This document shows, piece after piece, positions 25,078-33,883 of a DNA stretch of 43,932 bases. The stretch covers positions 1 through 43,932 of the forward strand of contig JACVGT010000027.1 in the NCBI GenBank assembly GCA_018992685.1, written 5' to 3'. The position numbers and the translations under genes are program-made. This stretch comes from Theionarchaea archaeon. GTDB taxonomy: Archaea; Methanobacteriota_B; Thermococci; Methanofastidiosales; SZ-28-30. The notes below the pieces were generated by a model. It was not told where the DNA came from, did no database searches, and saw nothing but the letters and a program-made list of their open reading frames with translations. The first letter of the stretch is position 1. Every line of letters begins with the position of its first letter.

Positions 25078-25878
25078 CTACACCCTCACATGCACGCTTC
25101 CTGAATACACATTCTCACTCTGGTATGACTCCAGCACAGGAACATCCTCTACTTCAATCTCCTGTGCAGTTTGATACACGACCGTGACATCCCCGGTGTA
25201 CACAGATCCAACATGAAAATACCTCTCCAGAATACTGAAGACCGTGTCAAAGTCCTTCATTGATAACCGTTCAACTGCAACAGTTATCCCGTCACCATGA
25301 AACTCGATATCTGCCTTCTTCATGTAGAAAATTGCCTTTCTCAGTGCATCCTCTATTTCAGCTTCCAGAGTGATATCGGGAGGTGCATCTGCTTCCACGG
25401 TCAGTACACAGGAGAGGGAGATATCCTCTCGCGGATACTGAATGAATGATGAAGAATCCTCTATATACTTTTTGACCTCAGATATTGAACCTTTGATAGG
25501 TTTTAGTTCATAAAATACAGAAGACTTGCTCTTGAGTTGTAAAGTTATCTCTACTGCCTGAATATCCTCCTTATAGCTTTGTTTGCCTCCTACGCTGATT
25601 ATCCTGCCATCGTGGAGAACCATCTCAAAATACCCTCTTCCCGTGCCCGTGACAAACCCTTCCTGCTCAAAATGGCCAATATCTGCATTCCAGTACCCCT
25701 TTACAAAGACGGTGTACAGGAATCCCGTTGCATCCTGCATCTCACACTCCTGAACCATCTTGTAGATCTGGGATCCTGAATATTCGAACTCGTATTTCGG
25801 TTGATATTTTGTGGAAAAGGAGAAAAGTGACAACCCCAAAACAACAATCACAGCAATATCAACAACCGAAACCCTCAC
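25078..25878 (-). CDS. Membrane-anchored protein with two similar beta/alpha modules (DUF4330-like?), 266 residues
   Basis: A GTG start overlaps the upstream stop (GTGA). The N-terminus has one hydrophobic segment (VVDIAVIVVLGLSLFSF, residues 5-21), so the rest is probably outside the membrane. A first domain (about 30-135) contains a strand-rich VKGYWNADIGHFEQEGFVTG region; a second (about 140-260) contains alternating helices and strands. The general look is like archaeal DUF4330-type proteins that are found beside polysaccharide polymerases, but I am not certain. The position, between another anchored protein and a Wzy-like polymerase, suggests a role in cell-surface polysaccharide assembly. 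Confidence 0.5.
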   Translation of the reverse strand: MRVSVVDIAVIVVLGLSLFSFSTKYQPKYEFEYSGSQIYKMVQECEMQDATGFLYTVFVKGYWNADIGHFEQEGFVTGTGRGYFEMVLHDGRIISVGGKQSYKEDIQAVEITLQLKSKSSVFYELKPIKGSISEVKKYIEDSSSFIQYPREDISLSCVLTVEADAPPDITLEAEIEDALRKAIFYMKKADIEFHGDGITVAVERLSMKDFDTVFSILERYFHVGSVYTGDVTVVYQTAQEIEVEDVPVLESYQSENVYSGSVHVRV

Positions 25879-26453
25879 GACATCACCAGATATCTGATGT
25901 AGGATGCCAGCATGACAGTGTTCTCATAGGTTGAGGTCTCCAGGATGATGATGTTTTTCATGACAATGATTCGATTTTCTGTTCCCCCCACATTGGGAGT
26001 CTTGAAGTAAATTACTGGCTTGGACTCTGTACCCACGATGCCAGAGTAAATGAGGACTCTCCGGAACCAGGTTATTTCTCTGGCTATGACGTCCTCGGGC
26101 TTCATGTTGAGTCTTCCCTTTCCAATGGCAGCACCCAGTGCTTCTCCCACGCTGGCTGATGCCTTGAGCAGAGACGGGTTATCAGTTTCCTGTTCCGAGG
26201 CTTTGAACAGGATGTATACCCGTTCTACAGTGGGACTGACAATAGTGTACTGGATCATCTTGTTGGGGTCTCCTCCGACATAACTCGCCATGGTAACGTC
26301 CAGAGTTGCGTCCTCCACAACCAGAGGAAAAGTATACGTTTCTGGTTCCCCTTCTGTATCAAAGGCATGAGCTGAAGCGTAGGTGCAGTAGGCACCAAAA
26401 GCAATGAGAATAATAACCAGTCCAACACCAATTTTTATCCTGTTGGAAATCAT
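25875..26453 (-). CDS. Membrane-anchored DUF-type protein at head of Wzy-like operon, 192 residues
   Basis: The start at 26453 is chosen over an upstream in-frame start at 26516 because an ATTTATAAG box lies about 27 bases before it; it also places a signal/anchor helix (IKIGVGLVIILIAFGAYCTY) at the N-terminus. The remainder is strand-rich and extracellular (YTFPLVVEDATLDVTMASYVGG, VERVYILFKAS, KPVIYFKTPNVGGTENRIIVMKN). I do not recognise a family. It is first in the operon that includes the Wzy-like protein and overlaps the next gene by 4 bases. Confidence 0.6.
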   Translation of the reverse strand: MISNRIKIGVGLVIILIAFGAYCTYASAHAFDTEGEPETYTFPLVVEDATLDVTMASYVGGDPNKMIQYTIVSPTVERVYILFKASEQETDNPSLLKASASVGEALGAAIGKGRLNMKPEDVIAREITWFRRVLIYSGIVGTESKPVIYFKTPNVGGTENRIIVMKNIIILETSTYENTVMLASYIRYLVMS

Positions 26454-26557
26454 ACTTGGAATGCAGGGTGTGATCTTATAAATGTTTCTCACAGGCAAAA
26501 TACACCAATTACTCACAACTCACGTGCTTCATGCTTCCTCTGACAAGACCGTGGAGA

Positions 26558-27853
26558 CTACAAGGGCATTTTGATTCTCTGGTTGTTCTTCAGGATAAAC
26601 AGGTTATCGCCGACCCCGTAGCCTTCCTCCTCTCCCAGGACGCCCCAGGAGGAGAGCCTGTCAAACTCACCATGAGAGGGGATGATGAATTCTGGGTTTA
26701 CTGCCCTCAGCAGTTCGCGGTGGTCTTCTTTGGAAGCATGACCTGAGACGTGCATGTCTTTTACTATTCTCACGTTTTTCATCATCAGCTTCGTCTCCAG
26801 TGCATACCGGTTGGCTTCATTGACAGGATTGGGAATGGTGGATGCTGAAAAGACGACGCAGTCACCCGCAGAGAATGTGTATGGTGTTTTCCCGTCAGCA
26901 ATTCTGGATAAGACAGCGTCGGGTTCCCCCTGATGACCGGTGACAATCAATGAATAGGAAGAGTGATCTTCCCGTGCCTCTTTGAGAAACTTGTTGAGGG
27001 CACCACGCCGGGAGATTCTCAGCACATCTTCTGATACGATGTTCTCTTCCATGGCAGCACTCCAATATCTGCACAGTGACCTTCCCAGGAGTACCGGCTG
27101 TCTCCCAATCTTCCGTGAGGCTTCAACCAAAGTTCGCACGCGTGAAACGTGGGAGGAGAATGTCGTTGAAATGAGACAGTCGAATTCGAAATTCTCATCA
27201 TGAAAAAAATCCTGCAGCATCATGACCGCAATTCTTTCGGAGGGTGTCTTCTTCTGTTCCCTCACCCGCACTGATTCAATAATCAGGACTTTGGGGTTTA
27301 CTCCTCTCAATTTCCGGAAATCAGTCTTGTCACCAATGGGGGGATGGGGATCCAGTTTGTAGTCATTTGCATAGAGGACATCACCCTCCCGGGTGTACAA
27401 GGCTACAATTGAAGAATGAGGAATCGAATGGGTAACATTTATAAATTCAAACTTGAAATCCCCCAGATATCCTTCTTTTTCTACAGTAATCACATTTTCC
27501 TCGGATTCTCCGTCATCCTTCATGAGCTGCCTCACAATGTTCGCTGTGAATGGTCTGCCCACAATGGGACACTGGTATTTTATTGCCATCTTGGATACTG
27601 CTCCAATGTGGTCCAGATGCCCGTGAGAGAAGATGATGCCCACCACTTTTTTCCCGGCCAGCAGGCGATCATCAGGGACAGCTCCGATTTTCCGCAGCTC
27701 CTGTTCCTGTAGAGCGTGAACGTCAGTGTCTTCGTGAATCATCATCCTGTCAATACGAAGCCCCATGTCTATGATGACTACTTCATCACCGACTTCGACA
27801 GCGGTCATGTTCTTGCCCACTTCTTCATAACCGCCTAGAGCATAGATATTCAT
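26558..27853 (-). CDS. Archaeal RNase J-type beta-CASP ribonuclease, 431 residues
   Basis: The metallo-beta-lactamase core is clear: SHGHLDHIGA (HxHxDH, residues about 75-84), THSIPHSS and NDYKLDPHPP. The beta-CASP part follows (TTFSSHVSRVRTLVEA, ASTIPNPVNEANRYAL), and the C-terminal HVSGHASKEDH supplies the last ligands. In archaea RNase J is a 5'-to-3' exoribonuclease that degrades or trims RNA. The protein begins MNIYALGGYEEVGKNM, the characteristic RNase J N-terminus, so I start it at 27853; the frame is open further upstream but that part is unlike the family. A GTTTTTAAGG box lies 26 bases upstream. Confidence 0.92.
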   Translation of the reverse strand: MNIYALGGYEEVGKNMTAVEVGDEVVIIDMGLRIDRMMIHEDTDVHALQEQELRKIGAVPDDRLLAGKKVVGIIFSHGHLDHIGAVSKMAIKYQCPIVGRPFTANIVRQLMKDDGESEENVITVEKEGYLGDFKFEFINVTHSIPHSSIVALYTREGDVLYANDYKLDPHPPIGDKTDFRKLRGVNPKVLIIESVRVREQKKTPSERIAVMMLQDFFHDENFEFDCLISTTFSSHVSRVRTLVEASRKIGRQPVLLGRSLCRYWSAAMEENIVSEDVLRISRRGALNKFLKEAREDHSSYSLIVTGHQGEPDAVLSRIADGKTPYTFSAGDCVVFSASTIPNPVNEANRYALETKLMMKNVRIVKDMHVSGHASKEDHRELLRAVNPEFIIPSHGEFDRLSSWGVLGEEEGYGVGDNLFILKNNQRIKMPL

Positions 27854-28054
27854 TATTGTTACTACCTGGACGTCCTTAAAAACGTTTTTCCCTCGGTTCA
27901 ACTGCTGTGTACTGTGACCTATCGAGGAATGATGGAGAGAACTTGTGTCAGGAGTGAGAAAAGGTGGTTCACGGGAAGGAAGACCGAGACAGGTTTTTAT
28001 ACAGGGGATATAATGTGCTGGAAGACAGATAGCAGTTGAACGTGAAGTGATACA

Positions 28055-28786
28055 ATGAAAGTATTGGCTCTTAACAGCAGTCCCAACCTGGACAAAGGAG
28101 GCACTGCGCTGCTGCTGAGTCCCTTTCTTGAAGGAATGAGGGAAGGCGGGGCAGAGACTGAGGTGCATTATTTGTATAAGATGGTTATTAAGCCCTGCAT
28201 GGGGTGTTTCAGGTGCTGGTTTGAAACGCCCGGGCGCTGTTTTCAGAATGATGACGTGAAGGCGTTGCTTGAGAAGATAGCTGCATCAGACATTGTCGTT
28301 CTGGCATCTCCCGTGTATGTGGATGGAATGAACGGAGTCATGAAGATGCTGATTGACCGGATGATCCCCCTGATAGATCCATTCTTTGTCGTCCGTGACG
28401 ACCATTGCAGACATCTTCCAAGGGAACACGTTGTCCAAGGAAAAATAGTCCTCGTTTCCGTTTGTGGGTTCACTGAAGTGGACAATTTTGATCCGCTGAT
28501 TTCCCATGTCAAGGCTATATGCAAGAACATGGGTCAGCAGTTTGCAGGAGCTCTGGTGCGCCCCTATGGTTCTTCTCTGCCCCATTTCAAGAAATACGAT
28601 ATTCCAGTTGACCATATCTTTGAAGCAGCCCGTCAAGCAGGAAATCAGCTGGTAAGAGAAGGGAGAATGTCAGAAGAGCTCCTGGATCGGGTAGGGAGTG
28701 ACCTTGTATCTAGGGAGCAGTACATATCCGTGGTGAACAGCAGCTTCCAGAGACTGCTGGATCGGGCGAACAAGCTGACAGAATGA
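28055..28786 (+). CDS. Iron-sulfur flavoprotein / NADPH-dependent FMN reductase family, 243 residues
   Basis: The flavodoxin-like fold shows the FMN-phosphate loop (LNSSPNLDKGGTALLLSPF, residues 5-23) and the ASPVYVDGMNGVMKMLIDR region (about 85-103). The cysteine motif CMGCFRC followed by C (GRC) at about residues 48-62 matches the compact cluster motif of archaeal iron-sulfur flavoproteins, which carry a 4Fe-4S cluster and FMN and move electrons or detoxify oxygen species. The length is slightly above the usual 190-230. SD-like GTGA precedes the ATG, with TATA candidates TTTTTATAC and GGATATAATG upstream. Confidence 0.85.
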   Translation: MKVLALNSSPNLDKGGTALLLSPFLEGMREGGAETEVHYLYKMVIKPCMGCFRCWFETPGRCFQNDDVKALLEKIAASDIVVLASPVYVDGMNGVMKMLIDRMIPLIDPFFVVRDDHCRHLPREHVVQGKIVLVSVCGFTEVDNFDPLISHVKAICKNMGQQFAGALVRPYGSSLPHFKKYDIPVDHIFEAARQAGNQLVREGRMSEELLDRVGSDLVSREQYISVVNSSFQRLLDRANKLTE

Positions 28787-28844
28787 GAAAGAATGGTACG
28801 ATTGAGAGCAGAGTAGTTCCACAGTAAAAAGAAGAAAGAAGTTT

Positions 28845-28880
28845 GTCGTGATTCGGAATGGAGGATTTCCGAATCACGAC
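28845..28880 (+). terminator. Perfect 14-base-pair hairpin after the flavoprotein gene
   Basis: GTCGTGATTCGGAA (28845-28858) is followed after 8 bases by its exact complement TTCCGAATCACGAC (28867-28880). The loop is TGGAGGAT. It lies 59 bases after the stop of the flavoprotein gene and may end or protect that message. It has no long T tract after it. The remaining spacer up to 29324 holds a candidate interrupted mini-gene and AT-rich sequence. Confidence 0.5.
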
Positions 28881-28892
28881 GTCTGTTGTCTT

Positions 28893-28967
28893 TCACCACC
28901 CTTCGTCGAGGTCGGCTGGATTCGCTTCAAATTTCCTTCTTTACAGCTTTGAGCTGTGCTTCTGCAT
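28893..28967 (-). pseudogene. Mini-ORF interrupted by an in-frame TAA
   Basis: A TATATAAA box (28984-28991) lies 24 bases before an ATG that opens MQKHSSKL, then TAA, then RRKFEANPADLDEGW and TGA in the same frame. Both halves look like protein, so this may be a very small gene (about 24 codons) killed by one stop codon, or one that uses read-through. The family is unknown and chance is possible. A longer overlapping frame (28927-29175) with a hydrophobic segment is in another phase and lacks an SD. Confidence 0.25.
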
Positions 28968-29324
28968 AGCAGAGGAGTACCCCTATATAAATATTTCGGT
29001 TGGCATCATGTTCTTCCAATAATATTGTAAATCTAACATCCATTATTGCGATAATCACCATAAGAAAATACAATGATTTCAGTAGGGAAAAGAAGAGGAA
29101 CATGAGAAAAAAGAACCTTATCCCATTATTTGTGATATCTGTGCTCACGCTTTCCTTTTTGATGTAGTACAGCAACCTGATCTTCTGAAAAGCAAACCAA
29201 TGATGTGCTGACCCTGATTGCCAGGTACTCAGGAATGGTCCTCCATGAACATGTAGGCGGACATGTAGGGACTGAGAATGCTTTCCTTACATACCTTTAT
29301 TAGACTGAGAAGAAGAGATAGTGT

Positions 29325-29792
29325 ATGTCGAACTTGGAGAATGTAACCTACTGTGGGCTGTACTGCGGACTCTGCTCTGCCCGGGGAAGGATTCCACACC
29401 AGGCTCATGCCCTTCAGAAATCCATGGAAGAAGAGGGATACCCTGTGTGGGGAAAGGAGATTCCCGACTTCGAAGCCTTTTGGAGTTTTCTGGGGAGGAT
29501 GTGCGATCCTCAGAAGGTGTGTTCCGGCTGTCGCCAGGGAGGAGGGCCTCCTTTTTGTTCTATACGCATATGCTGCTCGAAGAACGGTCTTGATGTATGT
29601 GTGTCCTGCAAGGAATATCCCTGTCACAGGATTCGTGGACTGGCTAAAGGATATCCCACATTGCTGGCAGATGGTTTGCGTATCAAGGAAATCGGAATCG
29701 AGAAATGGATTGAAGAACAGGAGACCAGGGCCAAGAAAGGGGTTGTATATGCTGATATCCTCTGCCATCCTTACGAAGTCCCCAGGGACTAG
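29325..29792 (+). CDS. Cysteine-rich DUF3795-like protein, 155 residues
   Basis: The start YCGLYCGLCSARGRIP and the later cysteine clusters (VCSGCRQGGGPPFC, RICCSKNGLDVCVSC, EYPC) match the DUF3795 pattern, a small cytoplasmic Cys-rich family thought to bind metal or an iron-sulfur cluster; biochemical function is not known. It is the usual length. A CTTTATTAG element about 25 bases before the ATG and no SD indicate a leaderless message. The MFS exporter gene follows 86 bases downstream. Confidence 0.8.
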   Translation: MSNLENVTYCGLYCGLCSARGRIPHQAHALQKSMEEEGYPVWGKEIPDFEAFWSFLGRMCDPQKVCSGCRQGGGPPFCSIRICCSKNGLDVCVSCKEYPCHRIRGLAKGYPTLLADGLRIKEIGIEKWIEEQETRAKKGVVYADILCHPYEVPRD

Positions 29793-29878
29793 TAGCTCTT
29801 TAAGACAGAAGAGAGAACTCCAGTGCCAGAGCAGGTGTGAGGAAAGTCTTGCACCCCTGGTTCCGGTGGGATGTTGAG

Positions 29879-31201
29879 ATGACTCAGCACGTCTCATCTC
29901 AGAGCATGCGGACATTTTTCGTTATCTGGATAGGGCAGTTTGTCTCATTGATTGGATCCGGGCTGACTGGCTTTGCCCTGGGTGTATGGATATTCTTGAA
30001 AACAGGGTCTGTCACTCAATTCACCTTGATTGCACTGTCTGCAGCTGTACCAGGCGTTCTGGCTTCCCCCTTTGCAGGCGCTCTGGTTGACCGCTGGGAC
30101 AGACGGTGGGTGATGATACTGAGTGATTGTGGAGCAGGCATCTGTACACTGGCCATTGCTGTATTGCTGTATTCACAGCGCCTTTCAGTGTGGCACATCT
30201 ACCTGACCACTGGGGTGACCTCTGTTCTCAGCACCTTTCAGTGGCCTGCCTACGTTGCTGCTACCACACTGCTGGTCCCAAAGCGACATCTCACCAGGGC
30301 CAGTGGTATGGTACAGACGGGACAGGCAGTATCCCGAATTCTCTCACCCATCATAGCAGGCATACTCATTGTGGTTATTGATATTTGGGGAGTCCTAGTC
30401 ATAGATTTTGCCACCTTTCTTTTTGCCATGACCACGCTCCTCTTGACAAGAATCCCCTCCCCTGTGACAACTTCTGAAGGAGCGGGTGCGAGAGGTTCTC
30501 TGCTCCACGAGGCTGCGTTTGGGTGGAAGTATATCAGGGCCCGTGTGGGCCTTCTGGCTCTGCTTCTTTTCTTTGCAGGAGCAAATTTCTCTTTCGCCTT
30601 TTTTACGGTATTATTCACTCCCATGATATTGAGTTTTGCCTCCCCCGCGATTCTGGGCAGCGTGCAGTCAGTGGGGGGCGTGGGTATGCTGGTGGGCGGA
30701 TTTGCCCTGAGTACATGGGGGGGACCCAGAAAACGTGTATACGGAGTGGTGGGATTTGGGTTTGTCCTGGGGGCTGCAGTCATCATGAGCGGTCTCCGTC
30801 CAGATCCTGTACTCATTGCAGCTGCGCAATTTGCGGGGTTCTTTACGTTGCCCCTTATCAATGGATGTAGCCAGGCTATCTGGCAGGTAAAGACGCCTCC
30901 GGATGTACAGGGTCGCGTATTCTCTGTGCGAGCAATGATTGCCTGGTCGACTACTCCTCTTTCCTATCTCCTGGCAGGCCCCCTGGCAGACCAAGTATTC
31001 GAACCCATGATGGCACCGGGCGGAATTCTCTCAGCCAGTGTTGGACAGGTCATCGGAACTGGTCCAGGCAGAGGCATTGGACTCATGTTCATCATACTGG
31101 GCGCTGTTATGGTGGCAGTCTCATCAGTGAGTATTCTGTACTCACGATTGCGACACGTAGAGGATGAACTCCCTGACATGATTGAAGAAGAAGACGTGTG
31201 A
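29879..31201 (+). CDS. MFS transporter, enterobactin-exporter-like, 440 residues
   Basis: Twelve membrane segments and the sequence FFVIWIGQFVSLIGSGLTGFALGVWI at the start mark the MFS_3 (EntS-like) group. The MFS loop is GALVDRWDRRWVMILSD (about residues 64-80). The final 15 residues are acidic (EDELPDMIEEEDV). Such proteins export siderophores, drugs or peptides. I start it at the ATG at 29879 although a GTG 14 codons earlier is in frame, because the added residues are not conserved-looking. The 84-residue gap to the DUF3795 gene is small, so the two may share a transcript. The substrate is unknown; export of a natural product made by the downstream cluster is possible. Confidence 0.85.
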   Translation: MTQHVSSQSMRTFFVIWIGQFVSLIGSGLTGFALGVWIFLKTGSVTQFTLIALSAAVPGVLASPFAGALVDRWDRRWVMILSDCGAGICTLAIAVLLYSQRLSVWHIYLTTGVTSVLSTFQWPAYVAATTLLVPKRHLTRASGMVQTGQAVSRILSPIIAGILIVVIDIWGVLVIDFATFLFAMTTLLLTRIPSPVTTSEGAGARGSLLHEAAFGWKYIRARVGLLALLLFFAGANFSFAFFTVLFTPMILSFASPAILGSVQSVGGVGMLVGGFALSTWGGPRKRVYGVVGFGFVLGAAVIMSGLRPDPVLIAAAQFAGFFTLPLINGCSQAIWQVKTPPDVQGRVFSVRAMIAWSTTPLSYLLAGPLADQVFEPMMAPGGILSASVGQVIGTGPGRGIGLMFIILGAVMVAVSSVSILYSRLRHVEDELPDMIEEEDV

Positions 31202-31253
31202 CCCAGCAGCGCAATCCAGGGATCTCTGCATATCTCCACCCCTACAGCACGAG

Positions 31254-32546
31254 TTAGATTTCACCTAGAAGCAGTGGTTTTTCCCCAATTCCTGCCTTGA
31301 ATGCAGCGTAGAATTCTTCCATTTCTTCTCTTTTCTTCTCTGCATGTTCCTGTCCCACGATCACTGATTTCTTGGCATCATCGAGTTCATCCAGATCGCT
31401 GGAGGGAGCGTACTGACTGTAGACGGGAGTTCCGGGATAGGGAGTCAGGACGGAAAAGAGTGCGTACGTGGGATTGATCTCTTTGATGAACGCTTTGGTT
31501 AACTCTATGTCGTGTGACGTTTCCACGGGAGCACCAACGATGAAATAAGCATGGGTTGCAACATTCATGTGGTGACACAGAGAGAAAACAGTTCTGCACT
31601 GGGCAAGCGTGAACCCCTTGTTGTACCAATCGATGATTTTCTTACTTCCCGATTCCACTCCAAACGCGATGCAGATGAGGCCTGATGACTTCATGAGTGA
31701 CAGCAGTTCGCTGTTCACTGATTCTACTCGCGCCTGGCATGCCCATTCCAGGTCGATTCTCTCTTTCTTAATTGTCCTGCAGATTTCTCTCACTCTTTTC
31801 CTGTCATGAACGAAAAGATCGTCTACAAACCAGACTCTGTCAAATCCCATTTCCTCTATGATCAGAAGCTCATCTGTCAGGTTCTTTGCAGACCGTGCTC
31901 TAAATTTCCTGCCAAATACTGTCTTTGAACAGAAGGAGCAGTGAAAGGGACATCCTCGTGAAGAGAGGACTGACGTGACTGTTTTTGGATAGGTTGATCT
32001 CCAGTGGTCCAAGTATCGAGCGATGGGTAGCTTTTCTCGTGCAGGGAAGGGCACACCGTCAACATCCGTAATGAGTGGCCGTTCTCCGGGGCACACTGTT
32101 CTCCCCTCCACATACGTGAAACTCCCTGGTACAGGGGGCATCTCTCCTGCTTCTATATGGCGAGCAATGTCAATAAAGGTCTCCTCACCCTCTCCCTGCA
32201 CCACATAGGTACATCTCTTGAGGAACAGTCCCGGATCCATGCTGCTGGGGCCCGGACCTCCAACGACAACCGGTATCCTGCGGTCTTTCATCTTTTCGGC
32301 AAGACTGAGCGCAGATTTTATCTGTCCAAAAGAAGCAGAAATACCCACCATGTCTGCATTGATGGAGGTAACCCTGGCTTCATACTGAGACTCTGTCAGA
32401 ATCGTACTGTCTATGACTTCTACTGTATGTCCCTCTCTTTCCAGCACTGCAGCCAGGTAGAGAATTCCCAGGGGTGGCCACAGCTCAGGATCTCCTCTGA
32501 AGCATCCTCCTACCCGTGAAGGTGGAAAGACCAGTAAAACTCTCAC
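31254..32546 (-). CDS. B12-binding radical SAM enzyme, third in PqqD operon, 430 residues
   Basis: An N-terminal cobalamin-binding-like Rossmann domain (VRVLLVFPPSRVGG, PPLGILYLAAVLEREGH, VVVGGPGPSS) is followed by a radical SAM domain with SSRGCPFHCSFC (cysteines 199, 203, 206) and the later GVESGSKKIIDWYNKG. No DxHxxG B12-histidine is visible, which is common in this class. Enzymes of this kind carry out methylations, ring contractions and other radical reactions. The GTG start is set by GGTGATC two bases upstream, and the preceding gene ends four bases before it. The product has a C-terminal helical extension of about 70 residues. It is one of four such paralogues in this region. Confidence 0.88.
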   Translation of the reverse strand: MRVLLVFPPSRVGGCFRGDPELWPPLGILYLAAVLEREGHTVEVIDSTILTESQYEARVTSINADMVGISASFGQIKSALSLAEKMKDRRIPVVVGGPGPSSMDPGLFLKRCTYVVQGEGEETFIDIARHIEAGEMPPVPGSFTYVEGRTVCPGERPLITDVDGVPFPAREKLPIARYLDHWRSTYPKTVTSVLSSRGCPFHCSFCSKTVFGRKFRARSAKNLTDELLIIEEMGFDRVWFVDDLFVHDRKRVREICRTIKKERIDLEWACQARVESVNSELLSLMKSSGLICIAFGVESGSKKIIDWYNKGFTLAQCRTVFSLCHHMNVATHAYFIVGAPVETSHDIELTKAFIKEINPTYALFSVLTPYPGTPVYSQYAPSSDLDELDDAKKSVIVGQEHAEKKREEMEEFYAAFKAGIGEKPLLLGEI

Positions 32547-32550
32547 GCGA

Positions 32551-33879
32551 TCACCATTGGTCCTCCAGAGCAAAATCAGGATCGCTCTCTTTCTTGAAAT
32601 CAGTGAACCGGATATATGCTCTTTCAATCATGGCTTCTGCTTCTGCGCTGGAAAAATGTGGATGTTCAAACACCAGGGACATCCTGTTATCAAATGTGTC
32701 AAATCCCTCGGTCACAGTCTCGACTTCATGTGATAATCGGGTTCCTGGAATCGGAATGGGAAGTGAGAACTCCACGCTATCAGGGTCAATAGACATGGCA
32801 AATCGTATCGTATCTTCAACAGTTTCAGGTGTGTCACGGGGAAATCCCAGTATGAAATAGGCGCACCGCTTGATTCCAGCCTTCCTGGTCATTCTGAAAG
32901 CCTTTTTCACTGCCTCTAAATCGTGCCCTTTTCCGATATACCTGAGAATATCAGGGTTTCCAGATTCCACCCCGAACCCAATCCAGGTGCATCCTGCTTT
33001 CCTCATGGCTTCCAGCATGTCTCCGTCAATCGTATCAACGCGGCTCTCACAGTACCATTCCAGGTCGGGATGCTCTTTCCGGAGCTCCGCGCACAGGTCG
33101 AGAACACGCTTTCTATCCAGCGTGAACAAATCATCAGCAAACCACAATTTGTCGATTCCCCTCCCTTCCAGGTATGAAATCTCAGGCATGATATTCTCTA
33201 CTGATCGTGCCCTGTAGAGGGTGCCAAAAACGCTCTTATCACAGAAATTGCATTTATGAGGACATCCTCTTGAGGAAAGCAGTGATGTGCAGGTAAATTG
33301 GAAGTATTCTTTCCAAACAGCCATGTACTTTTCAAAAATGAAGTTATCCCTGTCCGGGAACGGGATTGAGTCAACATCTTCGATAATGGTAGGAGGGCCA
33401 TGGTGTACGCCATGTTCTTTCCAGACCAGGTTTGGGATTGCTGAATCAGCAGGCACGGTACAGTCATCGGATGCCTCCAGACATTCTGCTAGCACGGTGA
33501 TGGCTCTTTCACCTTCTCCTGCCACGAGGAAATCGACATCATCACAGGTTATCAGCTGGGGGTAGCATGATGGCAGTGGGCCACCGATAACCACGGGCAG
33601 CGACTGCTCTTTGAGCGTTCTGCAGGTTTCAAGCAAGGCGGAATAATGCAGGAGAGTAGAATACACTCCTGCCAGATCAAAGTCCCTGCCTTTACAGAAT
33701 GATTTCAAATCCTTCTGGAATGTCCCGTCGAAAACTGAAACAGAATGCCCCTGTTCAGAGAGAGCAGCAGAAATGTACAGAATTCCCAGTGGAGGGAAGG
33801 GAGCTTGCGTTGGGACAGGGTCAAACACCAGAGGTTTCCGCGGAGCATCGAGAGGAGGAACCACAAGGAGGATGTTCAT
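32551..33879 (-). CDS. B12-binding radical SAM enzyme, second in PqqD operon, 442 residues
   Basis: The architecture is as in its neighbours: cobalamin-binding-like domain (MNILLVVPPLDAPRKP, PPLGILYISAALSEQGH, VVIGGPLPS), then radical SAM with SSRGCPHKCNFC (cysteines 206, 210, 213), WFADDLFTLDRKR and GVESGNPDILRYIGKG. The start at 33879 is the ATG that gives the conserved N-terminus; the open frame extends 25 codons further. The gap to the upstream gene is four bases and to the downstream gene four bases, so all are translated from one message. It is most like the third gene (31254-32546), with shared SSRGCP and FRARS/YRARS segments, and the pair probably arose by duplication. Confidence 0.88.
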   Translation of the reverse strand: MNILLVVPPLDAPRKPLVFDPVPTQAPFPPLGILYISAALSEQGHSVSVFDGTFQKDLKSFCKGRDFDLAGVYSTLLHYSALLETCRTLKEQSLPVVIGGPLPSCYPQLITCDDVDFLVAGEGERAITVLAECLEASDDCTVPADSAIPNLVWKEHGVHHGPPTIIEDVDSIPFPDRDNFIFEKYMAVWKEYFQFTCTSLLSSRGCPHKCNFCDKSVFGTLYRARSVENIMPEISYLEGRGIDKLWFADDLFTLDRKRVLDLCAELRKEHPDLEWYCESRVDTIDGDMLEAMRKAGCTWIGFGVESGNPDILRYIGKGHDLEAVKKAFRMTRKAGIKRCAYFILGFPRDTPETVEDTIRFAMSIDPDSVEFSLPIPIPGTRLSHEVETVTEGFDTFDNRMSLVFEHPHFSSAEAEAMIERAYIRFTDFKKESDPDFALEDQW

Positions 33880-33883
33880 CTCG

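Noticed and set aside
28927-29175. 82-codon minus-strand frame with a hydrophobic segment
   Set aside because: It begins with TTG without an SD, contains a good TATA box for another start within it, and its sequence is low-complexity and AT-driven.
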